Assembly: GCF_947495315.1 (NCBI RefSeq) | Contig: NZ_CANLYD010000002.1 | Location: forward strand, 481,812-545,811 | Origin: an uncultured Aquimarina sp. | GTDB taxonomy: Bacteria > Bacteroidota > Bacteroidia > Flavobacteriales > Flavobacteriaceae | Length of the DNA stretch: 64,000 bases | Reading direction: 5' to 3' | Part shown: positions 1 to 9,798 of the stretch, piece after piece | How positions within the stretch are numbered: the stretch's first letter is position 1 | Layout of the letters: each line of letters starts with the position of its first letter | Notes under the pieces: model-generated | The model's input: the letters and a program-made list of their open reading frames with translations, nothing else | The model's database searches: none | What the model was told of the DNA's origin: nothing | Position numbers and translations under genes: made by a program

Positions 1-826
1 CTAACCAAGGAGTTTTAATTCTGGTAAGATCAGCGGCAGCTTCACTATCTAAAATGACGGTTATGTTTTTGTGTTCTTGTAAGAAAGAAGCTGGGATATG
101 GGAAGTTATTTCGCCTTCAATAGTCTTTTTTACAACGGATGCTTTTTTATGTCCCCACGCAAGTAGAAGAACACGTTTAGCTTTCATAATCGTGCTAATC
201 CCCATAGTTATGGCTCTTTTGGGAACATTTTCTAAACCATTAAAATCTGAGGCAGCATCTCTTCTGGTTATGTGATCTAAGGTTATAATTCTGGTGCCAG
301 AATTGCGATGGGATCCTGGCTCATTAAAACCGATATGTCCTGTTCTACCAATACCTAGTAATTGAAAATCTAATCCACCAAGTTTTTTTATTTTCATTTC
401 ATAGTCGATACAATATTGATCAATTTCTTCTGTGTTAATATTTCCAGAAGGAATATTTATATTTTCTGGGTTTATATCAACGTGATCAAACAGATGTTGA
501 TGCATAAAATGATGATAACTTTGTTGATTATCTGTATCCATTGGATAATACTCATCCAGATTGAAGGTGATCACATTATTAAAACTGAGTTCTCCTAAAC
601 GATACATTGTTACTAGTTCTTCATATACTTTTATCGGAGAGGATCCTGTAGCTAAACCTAATATGCAGGGCTTACCTTCTTTTTGTTTTTGTTTTATTAA
701 ATCTGAAATTTCTACAGCTACTAGTTTAGATGCATAAGAAGAATCCTGAAATATTTCATTATGGATTTTTTCGAATTTGGTATCCTCAAACTTGCCAACT
801 TGCCTGAATTTAATTTCTTTAATCAT
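1..826 (-). CDS. nagB: Glucosamine-6-phosphate deaminase, C-terminal part beyond the window
   Basis: This is the cytoplasmic enzyme that converts glucosamine-6-phosphate to fructose-6-phosphate and ammonia. I read about 275 codons from the ATG at 826; the frame is open at the left edge, so the gene is cut off. Recognisable NagB motifs are TFNLDEYYPM and GIGRTGHIGFNEPGS, which carry the substrate-binding and ring-opening residues. The visible part ends in TRIKTPWL, already longer than a 266-aa E. coli-type NagB at this point. That favours the long Bacteroidota form with an extra C-terminal LmbE/PIG-L-like domain, though that domain is not visible here. It lies 95 bp after susD on the same strand, so it is probably the last-step catabolic gene of the chitin operon. 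Confidence 0.92.
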   Translation of the reverse strand, partial: MIKEIKFRQVGKFEDTKFEKIHNEIFQDSSYASKLVAVEISDLIKQKQKEGKPCILGLATGSSPIKVYEELVTMYRLGELSFNNVITFNLDEYYPMDTDNQQSYHHFMHQHLFDHVDINPENINIPSGNINTEEIDQYCIDYEMKIKKLGGLDFQLLGIGRTGHIGFNEPGSHRNSGTRIITLDHITRRDAASDFNGLENVPKRAITMGISTIMKAKRVLLLAWGHKKASVVKKTIEGEITSHIPASFLQEHKNITVILDSEAAADLTRIKTPWL

Positions 827-921
827 TTTTCTTTTTTTAAGCTTTAAGATGATTTAAATTTTATTTTTCAAAATGTTATGATACTAATTTATGGATGGTT
901 ACAGGGGGTTCCATATTAGAT

Positions 922-2457
922 CTATTCGATGTCCCACCATATATTGGTAGTCATTACATCCGGTCCTTGTCTTTCTATAGCTTCTTTTACTTTTGCTTCA
1001 TTGGCTACTAATTCTGTAGTTGAATATTGTAACCTTTTGGGCACATTTCCGTTATTAGGTTCTGAAACGAAGAATGTGGTATCATCTGTTAATGCCGGAA
1101 TAAGCTCCGTTCTTCTAACTAAAGACCAGGCTTCATATCCATTCATTAATAGGGCTAACCATCGTTGGTTCCAGATAACTTCTAATTGTTGTTCAGTGGA
1201 TCCGGATAAAGTAGCGATAGATTCGTTAGTTATAAAGGTTTCGATATCAGCAGCGTCTACACCCCAGAAATTCATGCTTGCTCTAATTCCTTCTTCATAG
1301 AGCGCCTGTGGATTTCCTGAGTACCCTAAAAGAGCTGCTTCTGCCTGTAAAAAATAAGATTCGGCTGCGGTTAGTATTTGTGTTGGTAGAACATTAGCGA
1401 TATCGGTTGTAGAAGTCCCGATGATTTTTTGAGATGGAATTGCAAGATTATCTCTCGGTATGATTCCTCGCATCGAGATTGCTGTCCCTTCATAAGTACC
1501 ATTTGGAGATGGATCTGCCATTTGATAAATTCTAGGATCATTATTGTCATTTAATAAATTCATATAACGATCTGAGAATACCCACTTAGAGCCTAATCCA
1601 CCAAACCCCCAATAAACGTCTTCAAAACTTCCATCGAGAAATGATAATATCAATGCAGATTCCGACTTCTTTACTAGAGCTTCATTTGAGCCATCTATTA
1701 AAGTATTACTCAGACAATCATTAATAACAGTATCTATAAATGACTGTTCACTGGCTTGTATAAAGGCATCTCTGGATCTGATGGCAATTCGTAGTCGTAA
1801 TGTATTGGCAAATGCTTTCCATTTTTGAGGATCTCCGGCATAAATAAAATCTCCTTCGGCGCCAGCGATTATTTCTGATGATGAACCAATTTGATCCATT
1901 TGTGCTTTGAGATCATTCATAAGACCCGTATAAATTTCTTTTTGAGTATCGTATTTGGGCTGCGGATCATCTAGGATCAATTGGTCTCCAATAACCTCAC
2001 TATAAGGGATATCTCCATAAATGTCGGTCATTTTTTGATAAAACCAAGACATCATGATTTTTGTAACAGCCGCACCATTTTCATCTCCTAAATCATTATA
2101 AGTACCAAGTAAGTTTCTAATATTTAGAGAGACTTTTTGATAAGACGCATCAAATATGGCATTGGTCCAGCCTTGATTATTTTGATAAGCATCACCTGCG
2201 AACCAAGAACCTTCTGCATTGTAACTAAACTGATGTGCAAATTGACTTGTATATATTAAATTCCCTCTCCAGGTAAGGAATCGAGGTTCTGCGAATTCAA
2301 AATATTGTACTCCAGCCATAATACCCTCTACTGTGGCAGTTTCTGGGTCAATAGGATTAGTGTTTATTTCTTCAAAATCTTCTGTACACGAAATAGGTGC
2401 AATTATCAGTATAAGAAAACCTACAAATAGTTTTACAATGTGTTTTTGAGTTTTCAT
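922..2457 (-). CDS. susD: SusD/RagB-like outer-membrane glycan-binding lipoprotein
   Basis: Surface lipoprotein that captures oligosaccharides and caps the SusC pore. An upstream in-frame ATG at 2487 exists, but I chose the ATG at 2457 (MKTQKHIVKLFVG...) because it puts a normal lipoprotein signal peptide at the N-terminus, ending in the lipobox APISC. The mature end CTEDFEE is acidic, like surface-export signals of flavobacterial lipoproteins. About 511 aa, a typical size, with the helical TPR-like body of the SusD-like_2 type (for example AESYFLQAEAALLG and WNQRWLALLMNGYEAW). It follows susC by 30 bp and precedes nagB, so chito-oligosaccharides are the likely ligand; that is inferred from context only. 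Confidence 0.93.
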   Translation of the reverse strand: MKTQKHIVKLFVGFLILIIAPISCTEDFEEINTNPIDPETATVEGIMAGVQYFEFAEPRFLTWRGNLIYTSQFAHQFSYNAEGSWFAGDAYQNNQGWTNAIFDASYQKVSLNIRNLLGTYNDLGDENGAAVTKIMMSWFYQKMTDIYGDIPYSEVIGDQLILDDPQPKYDTQKEIYTGLMNDLKAQMDQIGSSSEIIAGAEGDFIYAGDPQKWKAFANTLRLRIAIRSRDAFIQASEQSFIDTVINDCLSNTLIDGSNEALVKKSESALILSFLDGSFEDVYWGFGGLGSKWVFSDRYMNLLNDNNDPRIYQMADPSPNGTYEGTAISMRGIIPRDNLAIPSQKIIGTSTTDIANVLPTQILTAAESYFLQAEAALLGYSGNPQALYEEGIRASMNFWGVDAADIETFITNESIATLSGSTEQQLEVIWNQRWLALLMNGYEAWSLVRRTELIPALTDDTTFFVSEPNNGNVPKRLQYSTTELVANEAKVKEAIERQGPDVMTTNIWWDIE

Positions 2458-2487
2458 AATTCTTTGTTTATTAATATCAATATTCAT

Positions 2488-5400
2488 TTAAAAAGTAAGG
2501 TTTACTCTAAGTCCGTGGCTACTAGCGGAAGGAATTCCAAAAAACTCTACACCTCCAAAACTTGTATTAAATCCTGTTTCTGGATCAAAATTGTCGGTAT
2601 TGCTATGTAGTATAGCTAGATTCCTTCCTACATAACTTATAGATAGCTTAGACAGATGTAGTCCCTGAATAGTTTTCTCAGGAAAACTATATCCAAAGGT
2701 TAATTCTCTAAACTTGACAAAACTTCCATCATAGACCCAGTTTTCTGAAATTTGACCGACTCTACCCCAGTATGTTTGAGGATTTACTCCTCTTTGTTGT
2801 ACATCAGGGTCCAATGTGCCATCAACAACAGCATTTTCGGGTAATGCGATACCTTGCCCACCAGAAAAGAATTCTCTCCCTGCTAGTGTTTCTATAGCTG
2901 TACCTTGTGTATGTCTTTGTATTTCTGATAGTGAAAATACATCACCACCAAATCTTGCATCAAATAAGAAACTTAAAGAGAATTGCTTATAAGTAAAAGT
3001 GTTCCCCCAGTTTAAAAAGGCATCTGGAGCAACATCGCCGATCCGAGATATTTCAGTATTAATTACTGGTAGCCCATTGGTGTCATAGACAATATTTCCA
3101 CTATCATCTCTGGTGAATGTAGTACCAAATAATCCCTGAGCACTAGAACCTACTTCTGCAGCTACTTGTACAACGTCATTAAATTGTCGTACTAATATGT
3201 TTCTTTCTACTCCTTGTGCTAATTCTTCAACTTTATTTTCATTGGTGGTAAAGTTTACTGTCGTAGACCAGCTAAAATTATCGGTTTTAAGGATATCAGC
3301 ATTCAAAGAAAGTTCGAGTCCTTTGTTAGTTACTAAACCTGCGTTGATAATCTGATTTGCCGCTCCGCTTGCCGGAGGAAGTGTTAAACGTAGTATTTGA
3401 TCTTCAGTTCTTATGGTATAATACGTGGCAGAAAGTCCTATTCTATTATTAATGAAGCGAGCATCTAAACCAAATTCGAGGGCGTTTGATATTTCAGGAA
3501 TTAAATCTGGATTATTAAGTTCAGGACCTATTCCTGCACCTTCTTCTGCATTTCCGAAAAAGAAAAAACGTTGGCCGTTAAATAGATTAGAGGATACATT
3601 ATAGGTGTTTACCAAAGAAAAAGCACCAGTGGCATTACCCGTCTGCGCAAAACTTCCTCTTAGTTTTAAATTAGATAGTATTTCGTTATCCTGTAGTGAA
3701 GGGAAGGCATCTGTTACTACAAAACTTAAACCAACAGATGGATAGAAAAACGAGGCATCATTTATTGGTAATGTAGAACTCCAGTCATTTCTGGCTGTAA
3801 ATTCTGCGAATAAATAATTATTAAACCCTATAGTCATAGATCCGAATACAGAATTAGATGAGTTTCTGGCGTTGCCAGGTACTACACTAATACTTTCGAA
3901 GTTGTTAAGTGAGAAAAAGTTAGGGAGTAAAAACGTTTCTCCAATAGCTTGTATGGATTTAAATGATACATCAGAATGACTAAAACCTAATGTAGCTCCT
4001 AAGTTAAAATTACTGCCTAAGTCTGTATTATATGTAAAAATAAGATCGTAATTATTTGTTCTTGCAGTAGAGTTTGTGTCAGAAAACCTTCCGTTTCCAG
4101 CAATATCAAAAGCACCAAATGGATTGAATATTTGCTGACTAGTTGTGATATGATCCTGAGAAAGCCTCATCAGACCTTTTAGTCCAGGTAATATATCAAC
4201 ATTAAGTTCTAAAAGGCTTATGTATCGATCTACCTCATCTTCATTAAGTAGGGTTTTAGAAGTGTAATAGGGATTGGTAATGAAAGCTCCAGCCCAGTTA
4301 TTAGGTGTACCATCTGGTTCTAAAAAATTATCTCTTAATAAATTGTTAGAAATATTTCTTGGTCTTAGAGAAAGAGCTCTAGTGATGTTTGTCTGACCAC
4401 CAGTTAGTTCTGGTCGATTTTGAGCATCTTGATGAATGTAATCTATCTTCCCCGTAATTTTTAACCAATCTGTGATTGCTGCACCAGCTTTGATACTAAA
4501 GTTTTGTCGTTTTAGATTACTTCCAGGTACTATAGACTCATCGTCTAATCTAGAAAAACTAAACCTATAATCGAATTTTTCTGTTCCTTGCGAAACTGAA
4601 ACCGAATTCAAGAAAGAGAATCCTGTTCTAAAAAAATCTTTAAAATCATTATCATTAGCAGAATAGGCTGCAGTTCCTACACCATCAAATCGCTCTCTTT
4701 GTGATCCGTCTAATCTAGGTCCAAAACTATTACCATTAGTGATATCATATACTAATTGATTTGTTGAAGTATCAAACAAACCTTGACCGTACTCATTCTG
4801 AAATTTTGGAGATACTAACAGAGAATTAGCTGTGACTGCAGCGTTTATTTCTACTGTTGGTTTATCAGAACGTCCTTTTTTTGTAGTAATTACTAAAACT
4901 CCGTTGATTCCTCTAAACCCATATAATGCAGTAGCATTTCCACCTTTTAGCAGAGATATGTTTTCAATATCATTAGGATTCAAATTAGATAAAGTATTAC
5001 CGTAATCAAGCCCTGAAGCAAAATCTCCTTGACCCCCTTGATTATCATCTATAATAACTCCGTCTAGTACTATCAGAGGTTGGTTGTTAGTTCCTAAAGA
5101 GCTAATTCCTCTTACATTAATAGAAACTGAAGACCCAATTCCGCCCGAATTAGAATTGATATTAACACCCGCTAGTTTTCCACGGATCGCGGATCCTACA
5201 TTAGGATCTGCCGTCTGTGCGATTGTTTCAGATTTGATCTGTTGTACTGAATATCCTAATTTTTTTGATTCCTGCCGGATACCAAAAGCAGTTACTACTA
5301 CATCTTCTAATTGTTCTGTATCTTGTTCTAAACGAACATTAATAGTATTTGATGAACCAACAGATCTTTCTATAGTCGTAAATCCAATGTATGAAAATAC

Positions 5401-5610
5401 TAAAACGTCTCCCGGAGAAGCGTTAATTGAATAAGCACCATCAAAATCAGTTTGTACTCCATTAGAAGTTCCTTTTACGATCACATTAACTCCTGGTAAA
5501 GGAGTTTCGTTAACAGCATCAATTACTGTCCCCGACATCTTTTTTTCTTGAGCGATAACTCCAACTACTAAAAATAAAAATGAAATTAAAGTGAATTTTT
5601 TTTGCCTCAT
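2488..5610 (-). CDS. susC: SusC/RagA-like TonB-dependent outer-membrane transporter
   Basis: A 1040-aa outer-membrane channel importing oligosaccharides with TonB energy. Signal peptide at residues 1-20 (ends GVIAQ). A carboxypeptidase-regulatory-like domain (about 24-100) begins SGTVIDAVNETPLPGVNV. The junction LEDVVVTAFGI is the usual SusC signature, followed by the plug domain (about 115-250, with ISLLKGGNATALYGFRG) and a large beta-barrel ending in an aromatic residue (RVNLTF). It is the first gene of a minus-strand operon susC-susD-nagB. The operon diverges from the sensor kinase gene, and the 212-bp gap between them must hold the promoters. Chitin-derived substrate is inferred from the neighbouring chitinases and nagB. 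Confidence 0.95.
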   Translation of the reverse strand: MRQKKFTLISFLFLVVGVIAQEKKMSGTVIDAVNETPLPGVNVIVKGTSNGVQTDFDGAYSINASPGDVLVFSYIGFTTIERSVGSSNTINVRLEQDTEQLEDVVVTAFGIRQESKKLGYSVQQIKSETIAQTADPNVGSAIRGKLAGVNINSNSGGIGSSVSINVRGISSLGTNNQPLIVLDGVIIDDNQGGQGDFASGLDYGNTLSNLNPNDIENISLLKGGNATALYGFRGINGVLVITTKKGRSDKPTVEINAAVTANSLLVSPKFQNEYGQGLFDTSTNQLVYDITNGNSFGPRLDGSQRERFDGVGTAAYSANDNDFKDFFRTGFSFLNSVSVSQGTEKFDYRFSFSRLDDESIVPGSNLKRQNFSIKAGAAITDWLKITGKIDYIHQDAQNRPELTGGQTNITRALSLRPRNISNNLLRDNFLEPDGTPNNWAGAFITNPYYTSKTLLNEDEVDRYISLLELNVDILPGLKGLMRLSQDHITTSQQIFNPFGAFDIAGNGRFSDTNSTARTNNYDLIFTYNTDLGSNFNLGATLGFSHSDVSFKSIQAIGETFLLPNFFSLNNFESISVVPGNARNSSNSVFGSMTIGFNNYLFAEFTARNDWSSTLPINDASFFYPSVGLSFVVTDAFPSLQDNEILSNLKLRGSFAQTGNATGAFSLVNTYNVSSNLFNGQRFFFFGNAEEGAGIGPELNNPDLIPEISNALEFGLDARFINNRIGLSATYYTIRTEDQILRLTLPPASGAANQIINAGLVTNKGLELSLNADILKTDNFSWSTTVNFTTNENKVEELAQGVERNILVRQFNDVVQVAAEVGSSAQGLFGTTFTRDDSGNIVYDTNGLPVINTEISRIGDVAPDAFLNWGNTFTYKQFSLSFLFDARFGGDVFSLSEIQRHTQGTAIETLAGREFFSGGQGIALPENAVVDGTLDPDVQQRGVNPQTYWGRVGQISENWVYDGSFVKFRELTFGYSFPEKTIQGLHLSKLSISYVGRNLAILHSNTDNFDPETGFNTSFGGVEFFGIPSASSHGLRVNLTF

Positions 5611-5822
5611 GTTTTCCTTTTATTGATTATTTGTGTTGTTCTAAATTAATCGTTTGAAGGTTTTCTTTTTTTTTTTTTATCCCAACAACAGCATTTTGAT
5701 AATGAACGACATATAACTGTAGATAACCGTTGTCATAAGTTTTTGTTGCTAAACTTTTTTTTGTTTTTTATGTTATTTAATGATACTTTTTCACAGTTTT
5801 TTAACTAAATCAATATCATTCT
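5611..5822. promoter_or_regulatory. Divergent intergenic region between susC and the sensor kinase
   Basis: This 212-bp AT-rich gap must carry the susC operon promoter (minus) and the kinase/regulator promoter (plus). I found no exact TAnnTTTG box; TAATTTAG on the minus strand (about 5644-5651) is a 7/8 match. A run of 12 T occupies 5666-5677. The likely binding site of the LytTR regulator would be here, but I could not pick out convincing direct repeats. Confidence 0.45.
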
Positions 5823-6884
5823 GTGTCAAAAATTGAAGAAAATGTAACCCACGAGGATGTGGCAAAAAGAGTGATTAAGAAGAAGTACCATTTCTATTTT
5901 TGGATAATATACTTTCTTTTTAATGTAATTAGATGGGGGAGTTACTTTAACGATTATTGGTATTCATTTAGATCTAACTTGATAGAATTTCCATTACATT
6001 TAATCATAGTTTATTTTAACATATATTATCTAATACCAAGGTACTTATTAAGGAAGAAATATACGATGTACGTTGCTTTTTTACTTTTTAGTTTAGGGTT
6101 GCATTATGCGGTAAGATCAGGGTTGAATTATTGGTTAATTGCAGAAAATATTTGGCCAGAAGCTCAAGGAGAAAATGAACCTTTTGGTCTTAATCACATA
6201 ATAGCAGTTGTATTAGGTGAGTTATATGTTCTTGCGCTTACGTATTCTATAAAGATTAGTGTTGATTTCATTATGGAAAGAAATAAAAACCAACAATTAA
6301 CAGCACTACAGTACAAAACGGAATTACAATATCTCAAAGCACAAATCCAACCACACTTTTTTTTTAATACGTTAAACAATTTATATGCGTTAACTATACA
6401 AAAATCTTCAGAGGCATCAGAAGTAGTTGTCAAATTATCTGAATTTATGCAGTATATAATATATGATGCAAGTAAAAGAAAAGTTCCTTTGATACAAGAG
6501 ATACAATATATTGATAATTACATAGAGCTTGAAAATATAAGATATGGAAATCAAATTGAAACAGAAATTAATATTGTAGGATGTATCGATGATGTATTAG
6601 TAACTCCACTTTTGTTCTTGCCGTTTGTAGAGAATGCTTTCAAACATGGTTTTAAGGATAAAGGCGAAATGAGTTTATTGGTTTCATTTGAAGTAAGAAA
6701 TGAAACATTGATTTTTATGTCAGAGAATAGTTATGATGAGAATGCATCTTTAAAATCTAAAAATGGAATCGGAATTAAAAATGTTGAAAGAAGATTACAG
6801 CTTTTGTATAACAAAAACTACGAATTAATGATATCAAATGATAGTAACCTATATAAGATTACCCTTAAAATCCCAACCACATGA
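5823..6884 (+). CDS. LytS/YehU-type membrane sensor histidine kinase
   Basis: A 353-aa sensor kinase. Four hydrophobic helices lie in residues 22-150, with no extracellular sensor domain. They are followed by a His_kinase domain with the phospho-acceptor in QPHFFFNTLN (H178) and an ATPase N-box at FLPFVENAFKHG. GTG is the only plausible start: an in-frame stop lies at 5802 and no ATG lies between. The last 4 bp overlap the response regulator gene, so the two are co-translated. Placed between susCD and the symporter, it probably senses chitin breakdown products or a cell signal and controls this locus. It is a separate two-gene system, not a hybrid HTCS. Confidence 0.93.
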   Translation: MSKIEENVTHEDVAKRVIKKKYHFYFWIIYFLFNVIRWGSYFNDYWYSFRSNLIEFPLHLIIVYFNIYYLIPRYLLRKKYTMYVAFLLFSLGLHYAVRSGLNYWLIAENIWPEAQGENEPFGLNHIIAVVLGELYVLALTYSIKISVDFIMERNKNQQLTALQYKTELQYLKAQIQPHFFFNTLNNLYALTIQKSSEASEVVVKLSEFMQYIIYDASKRKVPLIQEIQYIDNYIELENIRYGNQIETEINIVGCIDDVLVTPLLFLPFVENAFKHGFKDKGEMSLLVSFEVRNETLIFMSENSYDENASLKSKNGIGIKNVERRLQLLYNKNYELMISNDSNLYKITLKIPTT

Positions 6885-7609
6885 CCATAAAAAGTATCAT
6901 AATTGATGATGAACATTTAGCAATAAGTATTATTGAATCGTACCTGAAGGAGTTTAAAAACATTGAGGTTATTGGTGTGTTTAAAAACCCTTTGGAAGCT
7001 TTACCCTTATTAGAAAATGGAGGTATTGATGTGATCTTCCTAGATATTAATATGCCAAGAATGAATGGTCTAGAGTTTTTAAAAACTCTTAAAGAGTATC
7101 CGCAAATCATCATTACAACAGCATACAAAGAGTATGCAATCGAAAGTTATGAGCTAGAGGTTCTTGACTATTTGGTAAAACCAATACCTTTTAGCAGGTT
7201 TTTAAAATCAATTAATAAATTAATGGCAAGACTTATAACATTAGATAAAGGAAAACCTTTTGCTGATTTTGAGCAAGCTCCCCATGTTTTTTTGAAAGTA
7301 GATAAAAAACTAATCAAGATTTTTCTTCGTGATATCCTTTATATAGAGAGCCTAAAAGATTATATAAAACTACGAAGTGTAGAGGGAACCTATATTTCTC
7401 ATAAATCACTGGCTAGTATAAGTGAGGAATTACCATCCGAAAATTTTATTAGGATACATAAATCATATGCCATAGCAATAGATAAAGTAAAATCTGTAGA
7501 AGGTAATCTTGTAGAGATTGGAGATAAAAGAATCCCGATAGGCCGTAACTATTCAATTCACGCTAAAAAACAAATATTAAAAAACAAAGGCAATCTATTT
7601 AATGAATAA
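6881..7609 (+). CDS. LytTR-family response regulator
   Basis: Transcription factor paired with the preceding kinase. The receiver domain (1-115) has the acidic pair D9-D10, phospho-acceptor D55 in FLDINMP, T80 and K100 (YLVKP). The LytTR DNA-binding domain (about 138-240) is typical (RDILYIESLKDYIKLRS, NFIRIHKSYAIAIDKV, IPIGRNY). It starts inside the last codons of the kinase gene (overlap ATGA). It is the only dedicated regulator within the chitin locus, so it is the best candidate activator of susCD and the chitinases. Confidence 0.95.
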   Translation: MTIKSIIIDDEHLAISIIESYLKEFKNIEVIGVFKNPLEALPLLENGGIDVIFLDINMPRMNGLEFLKTLKEYPQIIITTAYKEYAIESYELEVLDYLVKPIPFSRFLKSINKLMARLITLDKGKPFADFEQAPHVFLKVDKKLIKIFLRDILYIESLKDYIKLRSVEGTYISHKSLASISEELPSENFIRIHKSYAIAIDKVKSVEGNLVEIGDKRIPIGRNYSIHAKKQILKNKGNLFNE

Positions 7610-7698
7610 CTAATATCTTAATCCAATTCTATATAATACAAAAAGAACAGCCTTTTCAATACAATTGGCATAACCAATAATATAGCAAATACATTCAC

Positions 7699-9507
7699 AT
7701 GAAACTAAGCACACTTGATTACTCAATTATAATAGTTATTCTTCTTACTACACTTTTGATAGGCTTGATAGTATCAAAAAAAGCAGGAAAGAATACTTCA
7801 GAATACTTTTTATCAGGAAGAAATATGCCTTGGTGGTTATTAGGTTTCTCTATGGTAGCAACTACATTTTCTACAGATACACCAAACTTTGTAACAGATA
7901 TTGTGAGAAAGGATGGTGTTTCTTCAAACTGGATGTGGTGGGCGTTTTTGATTACGGGTCTGCTAACTGTTTTTATCTATGCTAAACTTTGGCGAAGATC
8001 TAATGTGAGTACAGACATTGAGTTTTATGAGTTACGTTATGGTGGAGCTCCTGCTGTTTTTTTAAGATCATTTAGAGCTCTATATCTGGGTCTTGTTTTT
8101 AATGTTTTTGCAATGGCAGGCGTTACTCTTGCTGCGATTAAAATAGGCAGTATTATGCTCGGTTTAGAACCGTGGGAGACTATTGTGTATGCAGGAGTAA
8201 TTACTGTAGTTTTTAGTGCTCTAGGGGGTTTTAAAGGTGTCGTGTACACAGATTTTTTATTGTTTTTTATAGCGATTGCGGGTGCAATAGGAGCAGCATA
8301 TTATTTAGTGAATATACCAGAAGTTGGTGGGCTTAAAAGCTTAATGGAGCATCCTAATGTGGCTGATAAATTATCTTTATTACCAGATTTTGATGATAAA
8401 GAAGCACTCATCACATTATTAATTATACCATTAGCGGTACAATGGTGGAGTTCTTGGTTTCCAGGAGCAGAACCTGGAGGAGGAGGCTATATTGCGCAAC
8501 GAATGCTTGCTGCTAAAAATGAAAATCATGCAATAGGAGCAACATTCTTTTTTAATATAATGCACTATGCACTAAGACCTTGGCCTTGGATATTAGTTGC
8601 ATTGGCTTCGCTTATAGTGTTTCCTGATATCGCCAGTATTCAAGAGGCTTTTCCAAACGTATCCGAAGATAAATTAGGGCACGATTTGGCATATTCGGCG
8701 ATGTTGGCAAAATTACCAAGTGGGTTATTAGGTTTAGTATTTGCTTCGCTTATTGCAGCATATATGAGTACCATTTCTACACATCTTAATTGGGGATCTT
8801 CTTACATTGTTAATGATTTTTACAAGCAACAGATAAAGAAAGATGCATCAGAGAAAGAGTTGGTAATGATTGGAAGAATATCAACAGTTGTTTTAATGGT
8901 ATTGAGTGCTTTGTTTGCATTATATCTTAAGAATGCAAAACAACTTTTTGATATCATTATAATGTTTGGTGCAGGAACTGGACTTATTTTTATTCTAAGA
9001 TGGTTTTGGTGGCGAATCAATTCTTGGAGTGAAATCTCTGCAATGATTATTTCGGGAATTGTTTCGTTAATATTCTCTTCATCAATTGGTGATTATGTAT
9101 TTGGTGATGATGCAATAATGCCAAGTTGGGCAAAACTTCCTTGTATTGTGCTCATAACAACCATTATGTGGATAAGTGTAACGTTTTTAACAAAACCTGA
9201 AAGCGATAGTGTTTTACAGAATTTCTACAAAAAAATACAACCAGGAGGACCTGGCTGGAAAGGTGTTATTGTCAAAGCAAAGCAAAACAATATTGAACTT
9301 GTAAATAATATAGAAGGTTGGAGTGTACCATCCGGGATTTTAGCGTTGTTACTAGGATGTTTCCTAGTATACGGAGTGTTATTTACTACAGGGCATATTA
9401 TTTATGGAAATCTACAAGAATCATTGATTCTAGGATCAGGGACCATCATTTCTGGTGTTCTTTTAGTCATGGTGTGGAAAAGGATTGGTAAGAATCTTGT
9501 TGTTTAA
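7699..9507 (+). CDS. Sodium:solute symporter (SSS family), probable amino-sugar importer
   Basis: A 602-aa inner-membrane transporter with about 14-15 predicted helices. The N-terminus (TLDYSIIIVILLTTLLIGL, then SEYFLSGRNMPWWLLGFSM and TTFSTDTPNF) is characteristic of the solute:sodium symporter family. It lies 89 bp after the response regulator and is followed by a terminator, so it ends that transcription unit. In a locus with chitinases, SusCD and nagB, import of GlcNAc or chitobiose across the inner membrane is the likely job. The substrate is inferred from position, not from residues. Confidence 0.9.
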   Translation: MKLSTLDYSIIIVILLTTLLIGLIVSKKAGKNTSEYFLSGRNMPWWLLGFSMVATTFSTDTPNFVTDIVRKDGVSSNWMWWAFLITGLLTVFIYAKLWRRSNVSTDIEFYELRYGGAPAVFLRSFRALYLGLVFNVFAMAGVTLAAIKIGSIMLGLEPWETIVYAGVITVVFSALGGFKGVVYTDFLLFFIAIAGAIGAAYYLVNIPEVGGLKSLMEHPNVADKLSLLPDFDDKEALITLLIIPLAVQWWSSWFPGAEPGGGGYIAQRMLAAKNENHAIGATFFFNIMHYALRPWPWILVALASLIVFPDIASIQEAFPNVSEDKLGHDLAYSAMLAKLPSGLLGLVFASLIAAYMSTISTHLNWGSSYIVNDFYKQQIKKDASEKELVMIGRISTVVLMVLSALFALYLKNAKQLFDIIIMFGAGTGLIFILRWFWWRINSWSEISAMIISGIVSLIFSSSIGDYVFGDDAIMPSWAKLPCIVLITTIMWISVTFLTKPESDSVLQNFYKKIQPGGPGWKGVIVKAKQNNIELVNNIEGWSVPSGILALLLGCFLVYGVLFTTGHIIYGNLQESLILGSGTIISGVLLVMVWKRIGKNLVV

Positions 9508-9539
9508 TAATAGAATAGAATTTTTATAAATTTAGCAAT

Positions 9540-9576
9540 AAATAGCACTGATATTTCTCAGTGCTATTTTCTTTTT
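9540..9576 (+). terminator. Intrinsic terminator after the symporter gene
   Basis: An 11-bp stem AATAGCACTGA / TCAGTGCTATT (9541-9551 with 9558-9568, loop of 6) is followed by TTCTTTTTT. It separates the regulator/symporter unit from the chitinase genes. Confidence 0.85.
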
Positions 9577-9798
9577 TACAAGTACACTTCTTATGATTTT
9601 TATTAGAATTAACTAATTATAATGATACCATATCAAGTAATTTATTAGAATATCATAAAAATAACGGTTATAGGATTTTTGCCTCATAATATCTACAAAA
9701 TGATGTCATTTATCTAATTAGTTTTTAGAGTCAAGTTGTTCTTTATACTTTAAGATCAGTTTAACATAGACTTTTCACAAACTTAAACACAAATCATT
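9577..9798 (+). promoter_or_regulatory. Upstream region of the chitinase gene cluster
   Basis: After the terminator, 222 bp of very AT-rich DNA precede the triple-GH18 gene. No exact TAnnTTTG box was found; the promoter must nevertheless lie here because transcription from upstream is terminated. No other gene-like structure was seen. Confidence 0.4.

Noticed and set aside
54..598. Short plus-strand frames at the left edge
   Set aside because: They run antisense to nagB, whose motifs (TFNLDEYYPM, GIGRTGHIGFNEPGS) are unmistakable.
5666..5677. Phase-variable poly-T tract in the susC/kinase promoter region
   Set aside because: A run of 12 T in AT-rich DNA can be chance; with one sequence there is no sign of length variation or of a promoter spacer depending on it.
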